In this document: positions 1 through 19,200 of the stretch, in pieces | Layout: every line of letters begins with the position of its first letter | Position numbering within the stretch: position 1 is the first letter of the stretch | Source of the DNA: Spirodela intermedia | Lineage: Eukaryota; Streptophyta; Magnoliopsida; Alismatales; Araceae | Assembly (NCBI GenBank): GCA_902729315.2 | Contig: LR746273.1 | Location: 7,088,501-7,152,500, forward strand | Direction: 5' to 3' | Length of the DNA: 64,000 nucleotides | Notes under the pieces: generated by a model | The model's database searches: none | What the model was told of the DNA's origin: nothing | The model's input: the letters and a program-made list of their open reading frames with translations, nothing else | Program-made: the position numbers and the translations under genes

Positions 1-89
1 CTACAGAGAGAGAGGTCTACATTTAGGCTACGTCAGTCGACTAGCATGGAGATTGGGATACTCGCCGCCGCCGCCGACGCCACGGCAAG

Positions 90-6675
<6,586 letters not shown>

Positions 6676-8072
6676 GGCGTCTGGGGAGGCCGCGCTCTCA
6701 CCCCAGTCGTCCTCTCCCTTTCGCCAGTTGCCGCCGCTGCTACCGGTTGTCTTGCCGGCCTCGGCGTTCCTCTTCACGCAACGCACCGTCCTCTCCTTTT
6801 TCTTAAAAGGAGCAGCTGCTGCGAGCGGGTAAAGAATCTCCTTTAGACCTTCATTTCGCCATTTACCAGGATTCACCGCGACTTTAAGCCGCAGGTGCGC
6901 AGTGTGGTCGAGATGGTGACTGTCGATGAGGTGGGCGCCGGAAAGAGGGAGCGAACGAATGGGTTTTGAACTGGATCGGGGGTCCGCCTTTACACCCCCA
7001 GAAATTGGGGTTTCCTACCATTCTGTGCAGCAATCAGTTCGATTTGCCGCCGGATGTCGGGGGACGAACGATCAGAACAGGTTATCGCTACTCAATCAGC
7101 CGGAAAAGAAGATGGAAACGGAAGAAACATACCTCAAATCCCTCTCTTCCCTGTTGTCACCGATCATTAAGCGCAGGATCGACGCGGTCCATGCCAAAGA
7201 AAATTTTCAGAGGACGTAGGCACCCTGAACAGCATCATCGACGGTCGAGCAGGTAGGCAACTTCGTGCGATATCACGGAACTGAAACAGGAATGCGGGAG
7301 GACTGGGCAGACGGCGGTATTGATGACCACGGCTGGACCATCTTCGTGATGGAGAGGGAGGGGAAGGGGAGCTGCTGCGACACTGCCTGATCGGAGAAGA
7401 ACGTTTTGGTCAAAAAGGGGGCAAGGGAAGGCCATGGAATGTAGACTTGTGTTCTCGCGGCCAAACAACGAACGAGGGGGAGGACTGGGGTCCTCCACCC
7501 ACCGATTGGCGGCGGTGTGGTCGTCGTCAGGACGAGAGGACCACCCGCGCTCGCTTGACATCCGGGAATAAACAATCGAGGAAGTGGGTACATGGGTTCG
7601 GAAGAGGTCGGAAACGGAGGATCGGTCGTCTTCGAGAAGATTATGAATCTTAGCGTGCCCGGTGACAGCTGCTTAGACGTGCGTCTCGTTGGGGGAATCA
7701 GCCGGCGTTCGATCAAGATCAGGAAGGTACACATGCTCCCCTCGCGAGCGAACGGACTCATTCGGTGACGATCCAAGAGAGGGTGTGGTGGCATGGTGGC
7801 ATGGTGGCATTTCGCCGTACTCGCAGAGGATGGAGGTGCCCGATGAACCAGTCAATCAATGAGAGGGAGGGATGGTCGGCAGCCGAAGAGGAGCGGGAGA
7901 TTTACATTCATAGCGTTCGTCCCATGCAACTACAATTTACATCGTTCGTTCCACGACGGTGGGCGGCGCTTTACGGTCGTCCAATGAGAGGTCTGAACCT
8001 CTTACATATCGTTATCACGTCTGTAAGTAGAGTAGGTAGGTATCGCAGTCCTGACAGTCCGGGACGGGCCAA
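6676..8072. other. Intergenic: CIPK8 upstream region and 3' flank of the CYSTM gene
   Basis: GC-mixed sequence between the CIPK8 start codon and the stop of the next minus-strand gene. It should hold the CIPK8 promoter and 5'UTR (reading leftwards from about 7.2 kb) and the CYSTM 3'UTR (just below 8073). Open frames of up to 173 codons exist at 7235-7855 but show no recognisable domain and no family-like composition. I see no clear TATA box, repeat or RNA gene. Confidence 0.5.
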
Positions 8073-8749
8073 TCAGAAGACGCAGATGACGGAGGGATCA
8101 CAGCAGCACTCGTCGATGAGCCAGCAGCAGCATAGCGCGGCAAGGCTGCTCGCATCGCAGGCACACCACGTGTCATTGTCGGAACTTTCCTCTCTTTCCT
8201 ACTGCTGTGAACGGAGAGCATTTTGTGCCTAGTTCTGCTATGGGGAAGACGGGGACAGAGGTTACCAGCCCTCGAGGAAGCCGGACGAACGGCGCGGCGG
8301 CGCGGCGGCGTAATGTGGCGGCGCCATCACGGGGGGGCCCTGGTAGTAACCTGGCTCATCCGCAGAGCATATATATATATATATATATATATGCATACAT
8401 CAAAATCAACAGACCCGAATGTTTTCACAAATAGGAACTTCAAATCGTGGGTGCACAAATCTTTCTTTTCTTGATAGGAAAAAGAGAAGATAGCGACGTC
8501 GACTGTGCACGAGAATTATCGAGAGGCGAAGTCATGCTCGCGCAGTACGAAGGCCGTGACACAAGAACGAGCTCATACCGTAAGCCCAACAGCCTTTTTT
8601 CCTGGGCGGAATTCCTTCTCTCTAGAAGCGAATGATTGAGTAGGGGGGCTCGGAAAACAGAGCTAGCTGCTAATTAAGGGAAGAGGGCCGAGGGATGCGG
8701 GCGCACCTTGGGCGGGGTAAGGATAGGCGTAGCCGGGCTTCGGGTCCAT
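8073..8749 (-). CDS. Small cysteine-rich transmembrane (CYSTM) protein, 3 exons, 66 aa
   Basis: Exons (minus): 8707-8749, 8266-8350 and 8073-8145; the splice joins are G|GT, TG|C and keep one frame of 67 codons including the TGA. The product starts MDPKPGYAYPYPAQGYYQ, a Pro/Tyr/Gly-rich cytosolic tail, and ends in the CYSTM module: SSGFLEGCLAALCCCWLIDE followed by a Cys-rich CCC run and a short hydrophobic end. This tail-anchored helix with clustered cysteines defines the CYSTM family, known from plants and fungi as stress-related, membrane-anchored small proteins. Each exon is too short to stand out as an open frame, so the gene is easily missed. Donors and acceptors are all GT-AG. Intron 1 holds an (AT)12 tract. 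The specific partner or substrate is unknown. Confidence 0.85.
8369..8392. repeat. (AT)12 microsatellite in CYSTM intron 1
   Basis: Twenty-four bases of perfect alternating AT, seen directly, inside the first intron of the CYSTM gene. Likely length-polymorphic. Confidence 0.9.
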
Positions 8750-11700
8750 CCCCGATGGGATTGACCGAGCTGGTCTGATCCCCGCACGCAGAAGAGAATT
8801 AGCTTGCTCCGGAGGAGGTGGTGAAGAACCGGCTGGCTGGCTCTCAGCAGAGCGATAAGTAGGCGCGGGAGGGGGCACTGTGGGAGGGGCGGAGCAGAGC
8901 GGAGGCGGAAGCTCGTTTTATGCAGGGAGAGAACCCATCGGAAGCGAGATGGATAAGGGCACGTGAGCGCGCTTGCTCTCACATACTCGGCATCGGCGAA
9001 CCGACTTGGGAACCGCCAATCCGACTGCAGGAAAGCAGCCGGAGATCCTTCACACTCCCTCTTCCGTGTGAAAGGAGTGGGTTTGACTCTTTCCCCTCCT
9101 CGCCCCCCCCCGCCTTTCAAAAAGCGGAGAAGAGAAGAATTGCGTCAAGGCCAAGTATCCTCCTTTGAGGGGAGAGGAACCGAGGGCAAGTGGAGCGGTT
9201 GCCACTTCCACTAGTGGGGCGGCTCGCTCGTGTTCAACCCGCTTCGACGTCACCTCTTTGCCTTCCTACTTCCAATCCGGCTGAGACAAAGAGGAACAGC
9301 TCGCTCCCGTGTCGCTTGCGTACTAATTCGTCGCTAATGCTCGGCCTCTCTCCTCCTCCCAGGCCGATGCTCTCGGGGGCTGTTGATGAGCCGTCCCCTG
9401 CCGATGCCTCCTGCTTGACCGTCCTTACGAGACCTCTCCTCCCATCAGCGAGCAGCACGGAATGGGCGAGGTCCCGGGGAGTCCACTAACACTGGTCGAT
9501 TATGACATACAACAATGGTGTAGTCCTACCGGAGAAGAAAGACACTAGTGGATTCCCTATTTGTTAGTGCCCAACTCCTTTGGATTCCAAACACCCCCAT
9601 TAAAAACCATAGAGCCTTACAGCTGCTTAAAGGCCATAGAGCTTGCCTTACAGCTGCATAAAAACCAAGGAGAACCGATTCCAATACATAGAAAAATGGT
9701 AAACGATAATCCAAAAGGTGATTACTTTGACAGAGCGAAAGGGTGCCTGCAAGGCTGGCCAGATTTTCTACATTTCTCCAAAACTCCCCTCAAGTTAGGG
9801 TGGACATTGAAATGCCAACAGCCCATGAGTTATACACTCCTATCAAAGCAGAAGGCAGCGGTCCGTCACCTCCAAACCCTGTTGAAGAAGGTTGCCAATT
9901 GATCACATGGCTACAATTTTGGGGGAGCAATGAGACCTTTTTGATTCTTCTCGTGAGCAACTTCGCTACAACTTTAAGCACGCGAATACCAGCTTGCCCA
10001 TGACGATGGACACAAATTGACTGTGGATGTACAAAATCTTTGATCAAGACATCTGAGCCAGTAAAATTCTGAAGTAGATACATCGCGTGGTTGGTATTCG
10101 ACATCGACAGAAGAATTAATAAATTTTAGTTGTTATTTGGTTCCCCAAATACAAGAATATAGCCCAACAAAATGTGATGGCCACCAGTAGAATGAAATCC
10201 CAACAAGATCAAGTGAACTCTCTATTTGAAATTCAAATTATTTGCGAACTCAAAATTGATAGTAACAAATGACCAAATTGATATCAACAAGCTAAGATAA
10301 AGGTAATGTATCATATGTCATGCTATATTACTGTTGGAGAAGATGTCAAGAAATTAAAAATTATTCTAAAGTAATAAGACTGTAGTCAATGTAGCCAAAG
10401 GCCTTTCTTCATTGGAAGCTCAAAACCTCATGACTGGTTATTAGCAATTCAGAATTGGATAACATTTCTAGAGTGCATCTTTGTTGACGAGGAAATCTCT
10501 CTTATTTAGAATTACATACATCAATCACCATAAAAACTATGTGAGAAAAAGGCTAAGATTTAGGATACAATCATCATTTTCCGTAATTAGAATTGATCAT
10601 CTACGCAAATGATATGAAGCTTGGGTTAGATTATGCATACGGCTTATTTAATTTAGATACATAACACTCTGAAAACTTTAAGTGCGAGGCTTACAAACTC
10701 TTGATAGAGAAAGATAGTATTAATTCCTAATTGATCGAGGAGCAAACTTTTATAAGAATAGTAAAGGAGGAGATGAGTTCTGGCTAGATTGCCAATAGTA
10801 GTGCTTATGTTTCAATAAATGGTATCATTAACCAGAATATAACATTCGACAGTCATATAGGCTTTTATATCATTCAATTGAGCCATCACAATGTTTTCGG
10901 AATTTTATAATCAGTTTTCATTCAATGAATAACTTAATGTTAGGAAGGAGGCATGAGGAGTAAATATTATGATGTTCAAGGGATTCAATTTTTATCACTA
11001 TTACTTAATGCCAGTGAACAAATTTCGTAACTTGGGAGTAGAATATGGTTCTTCCATATCCATGATAATTTAGTATTGAGTAATGGAATTCAAAACAAGT
11101 TACTAATGTTGGCAAAAGCCCATGACAAGTTTCACACTATTTGACATGGTAGGGTGCGTTAAGGTTGATAGTTTAAATCTGACAATTTATCTTGCATAAG
11201 AATTTAGTACATCAAGGTTGATATTTTAATACATGAAAGTTATGCTGTATAACAAGGGTGATGCTTTAAAATATAATAAGTTGCATTGTGGAATATTTGC
11301 AGTAAATAAATGATGATGCTTGAACACATGAAAAAATGTCTTGAAAAATAATGGAGTACATTTAGGTGTATATTTCAATGTATAAAATATTATGTTGCAA
11401 AACATCAAAGTAAATTAATGTCAATTTTTAAGGAAAAAAAAATAGATTGCAGAAAGAAAGCAATAACGGTGACAAAGTTTAATTGAGAAGCATAAACGAA
11501 GAGATCTTCAAAAATATGTTTGCACCTTGGCAACAATTTAGCGTTTACAATCCAAATCTCCATCATTCATCTTTTAAGCTGCAATGAGAACTTTCAATCC
11601 AAGTCAATAGACCACACAACATGAAATTTTCAGAACTAATGTTTATAAAGTTTAATTTAGATCTCTCGGAAAAAATATTGCATTCATAACGATTGAGTAG

Positions 11701-14250
11701 ATTAATTTAACATTATCCGTAGGCTTGACACCATAAATATTATCTCTTTGCACAGTTTGACAGCAAACTGAAGGTTAAGAATCATGCCTGTACGGAGGAA
11801 AAAAATAAAGCATTAGATCATGGGGACCCTAAATGAATGTTGGAGAACTGTCCGTCTCTCGTTGTGTGATTTTATACATAAATATCGCAGCAATTTGTAT
11901 CTGAGGGCATGCCGTGTCCTCGACATTTTATCCGACTCCCCGGACCACTGCAAGATAAGACGGTAACATTGTAAAATTTAGCATAGGAAGAAATGTCATT
12001 TATATATATTTTTTAATACGAAACTCCGGGTTGTCGTCCACTCCGCTCTTTTGGACCGGCGCTTGACCGCCTCGAGTGCTCGCTGAGGCCGTGTCTTCCA
12101 TGTCAATGATTCTTGGGGAACAGTTTCCAAGCAAGTTTTAGAGAGGGTGAGAATGACGACACCGACCTTGTGATGGGTTTTTAAGTTTTCTGATGTGTTG
12201 CAGAGGTAGGGAGAACTGAATTTTCGTTTCGTGCTCATTTCCTAAAAGGTTACGATTGTCTACGAACTCTCAGCTTAAGATTGCGCCTTATGTCGGGGAT
12301 TGCATAGCTGGAAATAAGATGTGCAGTCTACGACTGGAAGCAAGGAAGGACCTTCCTGTGCCTCCTCCGATTGTGAGATCAGCTGTGCCGAACCAGGACT
12401 TTGCCGTGATTGTTGTTGCATTCTCTGCTGTTTCGACTATTGACTGGAGTCATTCTGCCAGTATTTTTTTGAGATGTGATGCAATCGTCAAGGAATGCTT
12501 CACCTGAGAATATGATGTGGTTAACTTGAGCTGTACCCTCCGAGAATATATGGCAAGGACAATTAGAGACAGCATTGGTTTGGGTGTTGAGCACCACTGT
12601 AGACGATGTGATAATAAAACTGATGGAATCTCACATAGAAAGAGGCCTTTGTACGCTAGCGAATCTCTCGACCCCAGGGACGACATAAAAAAGATTTGAC
12701 TTGTGCGTATGTTACATAGATCTGAGCATATGAGGGCAGTAAGCTTGAAGAATATTACTGAATTAATGACGGCAAAAGGTAAATTATTTGCATGCAGAGA
12801 TACAAAAATGAGATAAGCATAAACCCTGTCAATGATTCCTAATTTTTCAGGGTTGATGCTTGTCTCATTTTAGCATCTCTCCGCTGACAGGATGACAGTC
12901 TGATGTCGTGTATTTGGAAGATATCTGGAAGATGGAAGATTATCCATCTTCAGGTGTTCCAGCAGGTTAGCTTTCTGACCAATTACTAATTTTTCTCGGT
13001 CAAAATATGCGGAAAACTGTCTCTGCAGATATGTTAATGTCTCATCTAGATCTCGTTGATTTAGTTATTGTATGCTCATCTGCGATGTCTGCAGTCAATT
13101 AGTAGATTTATCATGCCTCTTTTCCGCCTGGTCCTGGAAATAAATTCCTTCAAGAAAAGGGTTCAACTTTCCATCGCAAGAGACACAGGAAAAATGACGA
13201 TATCGTTGATGAAAGGTATTGTTGAAGGAAGATCTGCCAAGCTTGTCTGCGCAAGTGTTGTCCATGTTTTCTCATCGTCGCGTATAGAAGACCAACTAGG
13301 CCGAGTTCTGCGAGAACTGAGAAGATCTCAGAAAGCAGAGTACAGCATTGCTGAAGAGAAGCGTTGAGCATAGAAACCCATCCTAGCCAATTTATCTCAG
13401 CAACTCCACTTCCCCAAGGCCAAGTTTCTACTTTCACCGGGGGTAAAAACTGAAGCATATGATGCAAACTTCGAGGGGATTCGGAGAGACCCCGAAGCAG
13501 ATCGTCAACGATTACTTCGATGCAACCTCGGATGATTGACTTAAAGATGAACCGCGGCTACGTCTTTCAAGTTGTTTTTCCTCGTGTAAGTAATGCCGCG
13601 TGAGTCTTGCTGTGACGAGCGATTTCCTCTGCATCGAAGGAGGGCGGGAGGGGCGGTGCTGTACTGCTGGTGCCGTAGAATGACGCGAAACGCGGTCTCT
13701 TTTCCCGCATGCATAATCTTGGATGTTCCTTACCCCCTTGCTCGTTCGTATAGAGGACCCGCGGCACATTCCATCAGTTCCTATGATAAGGGGGATGCGG
13801 GGATTGCTCACCATAGACAATAAATGATGGAAAGACATGTTCATTTACAAAAAGAAAGACGGCCAGTAAACCGCAGGCACGTTACAAGGGTTCATCAGGC
13901 TCGCGAGCGACCTTAATCCTTACATAAATGTCTGTTGCGCAGCAGGGCAGGGTATTATCACCTTATAGACAGGTAGGGGGCAACGCGACTAGAGCAGATG
14001 GTCGATGGGGGGCAGGGGAGGAAAGAAAAGCACAAGACGCAGGGGCGGAGGGGGGCCGGTCATTCAGTGTCTGTCTGTCTGTCTCTATACGACGAGGGAA
14101 TGGAGAATCAATCCAGCGTGACGCTGAGGATTTCTTCCCCTTATTTGCGTCCTGCGGACAAAATGAATCTGCGGGGCGAGTCAGAAGGTCGGAGTGGCGT
14201 CTTTTACCAGAGAGGATGGAGGTGACGACATGCTTGAGCCGGCTCCTTGC
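8750..14250. other. Intergenic, mostly AT-rich, no gene recognised
   Basis: 8.75-9.5 kb is GC-richer and is the CYSTM upstream region. From 9.5 to 12.0 kb the sequence is AT-rich with only short open frames. 9.78-10.11 kb has wording that resembles decayed copia-element flanks (an ACTCCCCTCAAGTTAGG stretch), but I cannot show a domain. 12.0-13.5 kb contains open frames of 60-105 codons on both strands with no family resemblance. 13.5-14.25 kb is the 3' flank of HEMA. No tRNA, rRNA or CRISPR-like array seen. Confidence 0.45.
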
Positions 14251-16445
14251 CTATCTCTGCGCTTTGTCGACTTTGGCCTTGATCTTCTGCTCCAAGATGG
14301 ACTTCTCAGTGTCCAAACTGAACATCCTGTTGAGCGCATGCATGTTGTCGAGTGTCTCGTCGAGGCTCCGGCTGTCGCTGCCGTCGCACCTCAGGTGCTG
14401 CAGCGGCCCGTGCAGGAGCTTGTTGACGATGCCGGTGCTCAGCTCGTCCACAGCCTTCCGAACCTTCTTGGTCAGAGCCTCGTCGCCCATCTTCTGCAAG
14501 CATTTCTCGAGTTCCGAGACCCTTATTCTGTCGGCATAGGACCTCAGCTTCTTGATGGTGGGCACGGTCTCCAGGGAGTCCCTCCAGGCCCCGAAGCGTT
14601 TCATCTCTTCGGTGATGATTACCTGGGCCTCCATGGCTTTGCGCAGGCGGTCTTCCTTGTTTGCTTCCACCACCTCCTTGAGGTCGTCGACGTTGTACAC
14701 TCGCGCCGTCTCGACACTGGACACGCATGCGCCGACATTCCTCGGGACAGAGATGTCGACGAAGAGCCGCCGTCCCCCGACTTGTTCGCTCACAGGGGGA
14801 AGAACTTCCGCGTGCTCCTTCAAGAAGAGGGGAGTGTCCGAGGCCGTGCTTGTGAATATCACGTCCGCTTCCGCAGCGCAAGAGAGCATCTCGGTCAGCG
14901 GCTGGTAGATGATTTCGATATCTTTGATGTCTTCCCGGATGGCAGCGACCCTCTCCTCCGAACGATTAACGACGACGACCCTGGTACAGCCTTTTGCAGC
15001 CAAATGCTTGATCACCAGCTTCCCCATCTTGCCTGCTCCAATCAGAAGCATTCGAGCTGAGAGAGCGTGGGCTCTGGGAAGCTTCATTAAGGCCAACTCG
15101 ACGGCTGCCGAGCTGACAGAAACTGCACCGGAGGAGATGTTAGTCTCGCAACGGACCCGTTTCCCGGCGGTGATGGCGTCCTTGAAGAGCCGGTCAATGT
15201 TCTTTCCAAGGCCACCGGCTTCTTGCCCAACTCTGACGACTTGCTTAACCTGTGCGAGAATCTGCCCTTCTCCCAGCACGAGGGAGTCCAGGCCTGCAGA
15301 AACCTCGAAGAGATGCCGCGTTGCGTCGTTGTCCCGGAGCATGAACAGGTGCTTCTGGAGCTCAGAAGCAGGAATCCCACTGGCCTGCAGGGGGAAAGAT
15401 AGAATGGGGTGTAATCGGCGGCGTAGCCTCTCAGATGGAAGCGAAGCAAAGGGGTAGATGCAGGGGAAGCTGCGAATCCGCGAGCAGAAGAGTGAAGCGG
15501 GTTGAGAAGTAGCTCGGTACCTTGGACATCCACCCGATGACCTCTCTGATTCCCCGGTGCCAGGAGAGGGCAACGACATAGATCTCCATCCGGTTGCAGG
15601 TGCTAAGGACGGCCGCCTCTTCGATGTGGTGGAGGTCGCAGAGCTCGGCAATCGCGCGCGGCCACTGCGCTTCAGGGACGGCGAGCTTTTCACGCATCTC
15701 CACAGGCGCCGTGTGAACGCTGAGCCCAATCACCATGATGCTGCTCCGTTCTTTTGTATACCCTGGGAAAGGGAGCAATATGGAGGCGTGAATATCCACT
15801 TTTGTAAGAGAATTGGGGATCGTCCGAGACCGGCAACCCATCTCCCAGACTGGATGCAATGGCTCAGAAAGAGGGACAGGATCGCCGGTATCAAAATGGA
15901 AACTCAAATCGATATAAGTTTGCCAAATTTCGAGAGAACTCTGATCTCATCGCACGGTTATTCGAGCAGAAAGGGTGGGGGGTGGGGGGGCTGAGGGAGA
16001 TAGATATGAATTCGTGAAGAAGGAATCAAGTAGAGAGGAGGGCAAGGCGGCACGGAGAATGAGAGCATCCAATGCTTGATATAGTATGGAGGGGAGGCGT
16101 GGGAATGACGAACTTACTATCCCCAGCGGACGTCTTGAGCTGTTCGAGGGCGGACATGCTAGAGGTCCTCGACGAGGAAGAAGAGGACGCTTCCAACTCC
16201 GCTGCTGCGACCAACTTGTCCGATTCCTGATCAGCCATCGCCATGCATATTGGGAGGGCCCCCTTCCGGGATGGAGAGTACCGGACCCCCTGGATGGGGG
16301 AAATGGGAGAAGAGGAGGCAAAGGAGGGCGACGAGGAGGTCAAGGGCCGCCGCAAGGTTCCGCGAAGGAATGGCTCGACCGGCGCCCCCGCCAGCGAAGA
16401 GGAAAAACCTCCCACGGCCGTCATGGCGGGCAGAAAGGGAGACAT
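14251..16445 (-). CDS. HEMA1: Glutamyl-tRNA reductase, chloroplastic (HEMA), complete
   Basis: Reduces plastid glutamyl-tRNA(Glu) to glutamate-1-semialdehyde with NADPH, the first committed step of tetrapyrrole (chlorophyll, heme) synthesis. Exons (minus): 16118-16445, 15521-15762, 14251-15384; 567 codons plus stop, close to plant HEMA length. The first ~75 residues are Ser/Ala/Pro-rich and act plausibly as a plastid transit peptide. Visible: [21 protein letters not shown] at the first splice join (GATA|GG), catalytic nucleophile Cys165 in [10 protein letters not shown], the substrate-site motif [20 protein letters not shown], the NADPH-binding GAGKMG (306-311), and the helical dimerisation C-terminus ending [18 protein letters not shown]. 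The intron positions match the conserved plant HEMA layout as I recall it. All three exons are lesion-free. Whether it is HEMA1 (light-induced) or HEMA2 cannot be settled here. The start was chosen as the first in-frame ATG preceding the transit-like region. Confidence 0.95.
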
Positions 16446-16980
16446 TTTCGGGGCGTGAAGGAGCGTCGAGGCCGGCGCAGCAAGAAAGGGTCACCGGAGG
16501 AACCCTTTGACCCCCTTTCTCAATTGATGAGCTTTGACAGGGGCAGGAGCTGCGACGGCCCCGACGGAGGCGGGAGAGGGAGGATGGGGAGAGAGGGGGA
16601 GCTAGCTGCCTTCCGACGGCGCAGGATGGGGTTGAGAGGAGGAGGAATAAGGACGGATGAAGGCCAATGTGGGAGGCGTATTTTGGTTGGGGATGTGAGG
16701 GCGACTGCGTGGCGCTTGGGTTTTCACTGTTTGTGGGACGAGACGACTGGATCGCGGCTCTCTCGTCGCCGCGGTGGGGCCGGGGGTCTCGTGGAAATCG
16801 CGAGAGGCCCCCGTGGCCGGCTTGCTCGTGGCTAGAATCCCGCGGCCGCGGATTGCGGTGCGCTCATTGGTCCGCCCTACTGCGCGCTTTATCCACACTC
16901 ACCCAAGCCTGACATTTGTTTAGTCGTAGCCGGCGGCAGCCCTCCACCACGGCCTCTACCTTAACTCCCTGTCCCACTCC

Positions 16981-17008
16981 CCTCTCTATCTCTCTATCTC
17001 TCTATCTC
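16981..17008. repeat. CT/GA-rich tract upstream of HEMA
   Basis: Repeated CTCTCTAT units about 0.55 kb upstream of the HEMA start (GA-rich on the HEMA strand). GA/CT tracts in plant promoters and leaders are known binding sites of BPC/GAGA-type factors; a role here is inference. Confidence 0.4.
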
Positions 17009-19200
17009 CGGCCTTCTAATCGGCCGACGTAATGCCATCAAAGAACTATCGAGAAAAATCTTGGGGAATCCGGGAAGCGGCTCCACGACATCAACAGGAT
17101 ATCAGGCCGCAATCACCCCATGCAAACGGCAACCAGGAACCAATTTTTGCTATGCTGGTCATAAATTGGGCTGTGGATCAGCTCTCTCATTTAGCAGACT
17201 CGGCTCGGAGGTAACACTCCGGACGGAACCCCTCCATTCCCTGGGCTCCGAATAGTCCCCTCTCGTCGGCGCAAATCCCTCTCGAAAGGAGGTCAGCCCA
17301 CTCTATGAGAAATTAATAGATTAAACAAAAAAATCATCATTAAACTCCCGAAGCAGGTCCAAAGTTGGCTGATATCGGGCTATGTGAGGAGGCCCATATG
17401 GACATCTTAGTCCCATCCTCCTCTCCAGGGCACGATTCATGCGCTGACCCTTCCCACGTTGCGCGAGGAACTTGGGATCCATCAGTTTCAACTCACCTCT
17501 TCGCGTTGAACGGGCGAATGGTAGCTGTCCCGGTCGATGCTATCTCGAGACCAGTGGCTACCAAGTGGACCCCCTATCTTACCAACCCCTTATCTTGGCT
17601 GATACCTTGACTAATATTCATAGGACGTGCACACCTCATAACTCCAGAAAAGATAATGGCAGCAAGCAAAAACATTTTTGGTAACGAAAAGTTGTGTTGA
17701 AAAATGCACGCATTGATGACCAAACTCGGTCCTCTATCGAGACGAGGCATGTTATTGAAGCAACTAAATAACTAATACTTGTAAAAACTAACGCAGAAAT
17801 AGCATGGAAGTCATTATGAGTCACAATCCTTGCGACCATATGTCATGTTATTTGTATTAGCAACACAAATGAGTAAGACTCATATCTTTTGATGTTATCA
17901 TCAATGAAAAATTCACAAAGGTAATGGTCAATAAGGGGGCGGATCACTTCTTTTTATCAGAGAAAAACGTGTCTCAGTCGGAAATGACGTTGTCATAAGG
18001 AGATATCTAAATCAAAGTTGTCAAATTCGAGGCACATACCTTGACTGATGTTATGTCTGGAGCTCTAATGTAGGTTAATATATGAGAATAAACCATGTTC
18101 TTTGTTGGTTACATTGTTCGTGAATGACTTCAATGCAATTACAGGTATGAAATTCTTAAGAAAGTTAAACATATTTTTTTTCAGTTTTGTGGTCTTCTTT
18201 GGCAAGAGGACAACAACCTTGCTTCATCTTGGAGATAAAGGGCAACAAGAGAGGCTTGCAAACAATGCTGCACTTTAGTTGTGCAGCGGATTGTGAATAT
18301 GAGGGGAGATCTTTCTCGTGACGATACATTAAGGTACTAACGAACCCTTGATAGAGGAGCTAGATTAGTAGTGGACAAGTACATGACACCTACCACTATC
18401 ACTCACAAATACCAAAGTGCGCTGTGGAGCTCACGTGATGTACACATGTGAGAGCACAAAGGCGAAACCCTCGAGAGAATACAAGAGAAAGTTCACTAAT
18501 ATGGTTCTCTTATAACAAGCCATTGAGGTCCAAAAGTCGTCACATGTACATAGCGCCAACAAGCATCAGCACATAAGAGACCAACGTGTGCGTGATATAT
18601 GCATAGTAAGAGAGGTTGGCACATCAAAAAGCCTCAATTCATTTCTGTTGGAGAAATTTTATGATATGATTTAGAAAACTTCACTAGTTGGACTACACTC
18701 CAGTATGAGATAGACCATGAGATTTTGCTTTTGGTAGGCACATGTACACTAGCGTGATTTTCTTACAAGATATCACCAACGTAGTAAGAGGTTCTATGCT
18801 GATAGTTTAAGGATATGTTGCAGTCTGGGGATGTGTACCTCTAAACTTCACTTAGGAGGTGTGCCAACTACCTGATCTTAAGAAAGGTTAAGTTGACGAA
18901 TAAGTATTTGGTGCCAAATAAGGTAGACCTATAAGATTGCTTGGGAGGGCCTAAGTACATTTTTAGGATAAGCCTAAAAAGTAGTTACTGTTGGGTCTGA
19001 TTCAAGGATTATGATGTGCTCGACTCTGTATAGGTCATACAAGTTCATAATGATACAATTCATTCTTAGCCACATCCTAGCAATGTTCTGATCTCTGATG
19101 AATATCCTCTTCAAAGAGCAAACTGATATATATCCTGTTGTATTCCTTGGTAATATATCTTTTTTTGTATTGTTTGGTAATATTATTTGGTCATACAGAT
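17009..19200. other. Intergenic, no gene recognised
   Basis: The first ~0.6 kb is moderately GC-rich with short open frames (17032-17684) lacking any known domain. After 17.7 kb the sequence becomes AT-rich and frame-poor and grades into the gypsy remnant described next; parts of 17.9-19.2 kb may be its decayed upstream portion, but I cannot point to a domain there. Confidence 0.4.

Noticed and set aside
7235-7855. Open frames of 60-173 codons upstream of CIPK8
   Set aside because: No domain, overlapping on both strands, position fits promoter/leader sequence.
9561-10104. Possible copia-element flank
   Set aside because: Only a suggestive ACTCCCCTCAAGTTAGG wording; no protein domain or LTR could be shown.
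14194-15060. Long plus-strand open frame (288 codons) and others opposite HEMA exon 3
   Set aside because: Antisense shadows of a GC-rich, conserved coding exon; the HEMA frame explains the sequence and carries the family motifs.
16086-16835. 249-codon plus-strand frame over HEMA exon 1 and upstream
   Set aside because: Arg/Gly-rich translation without a domain, opposite the transit-peptide exon and promoter; compositional artefact.
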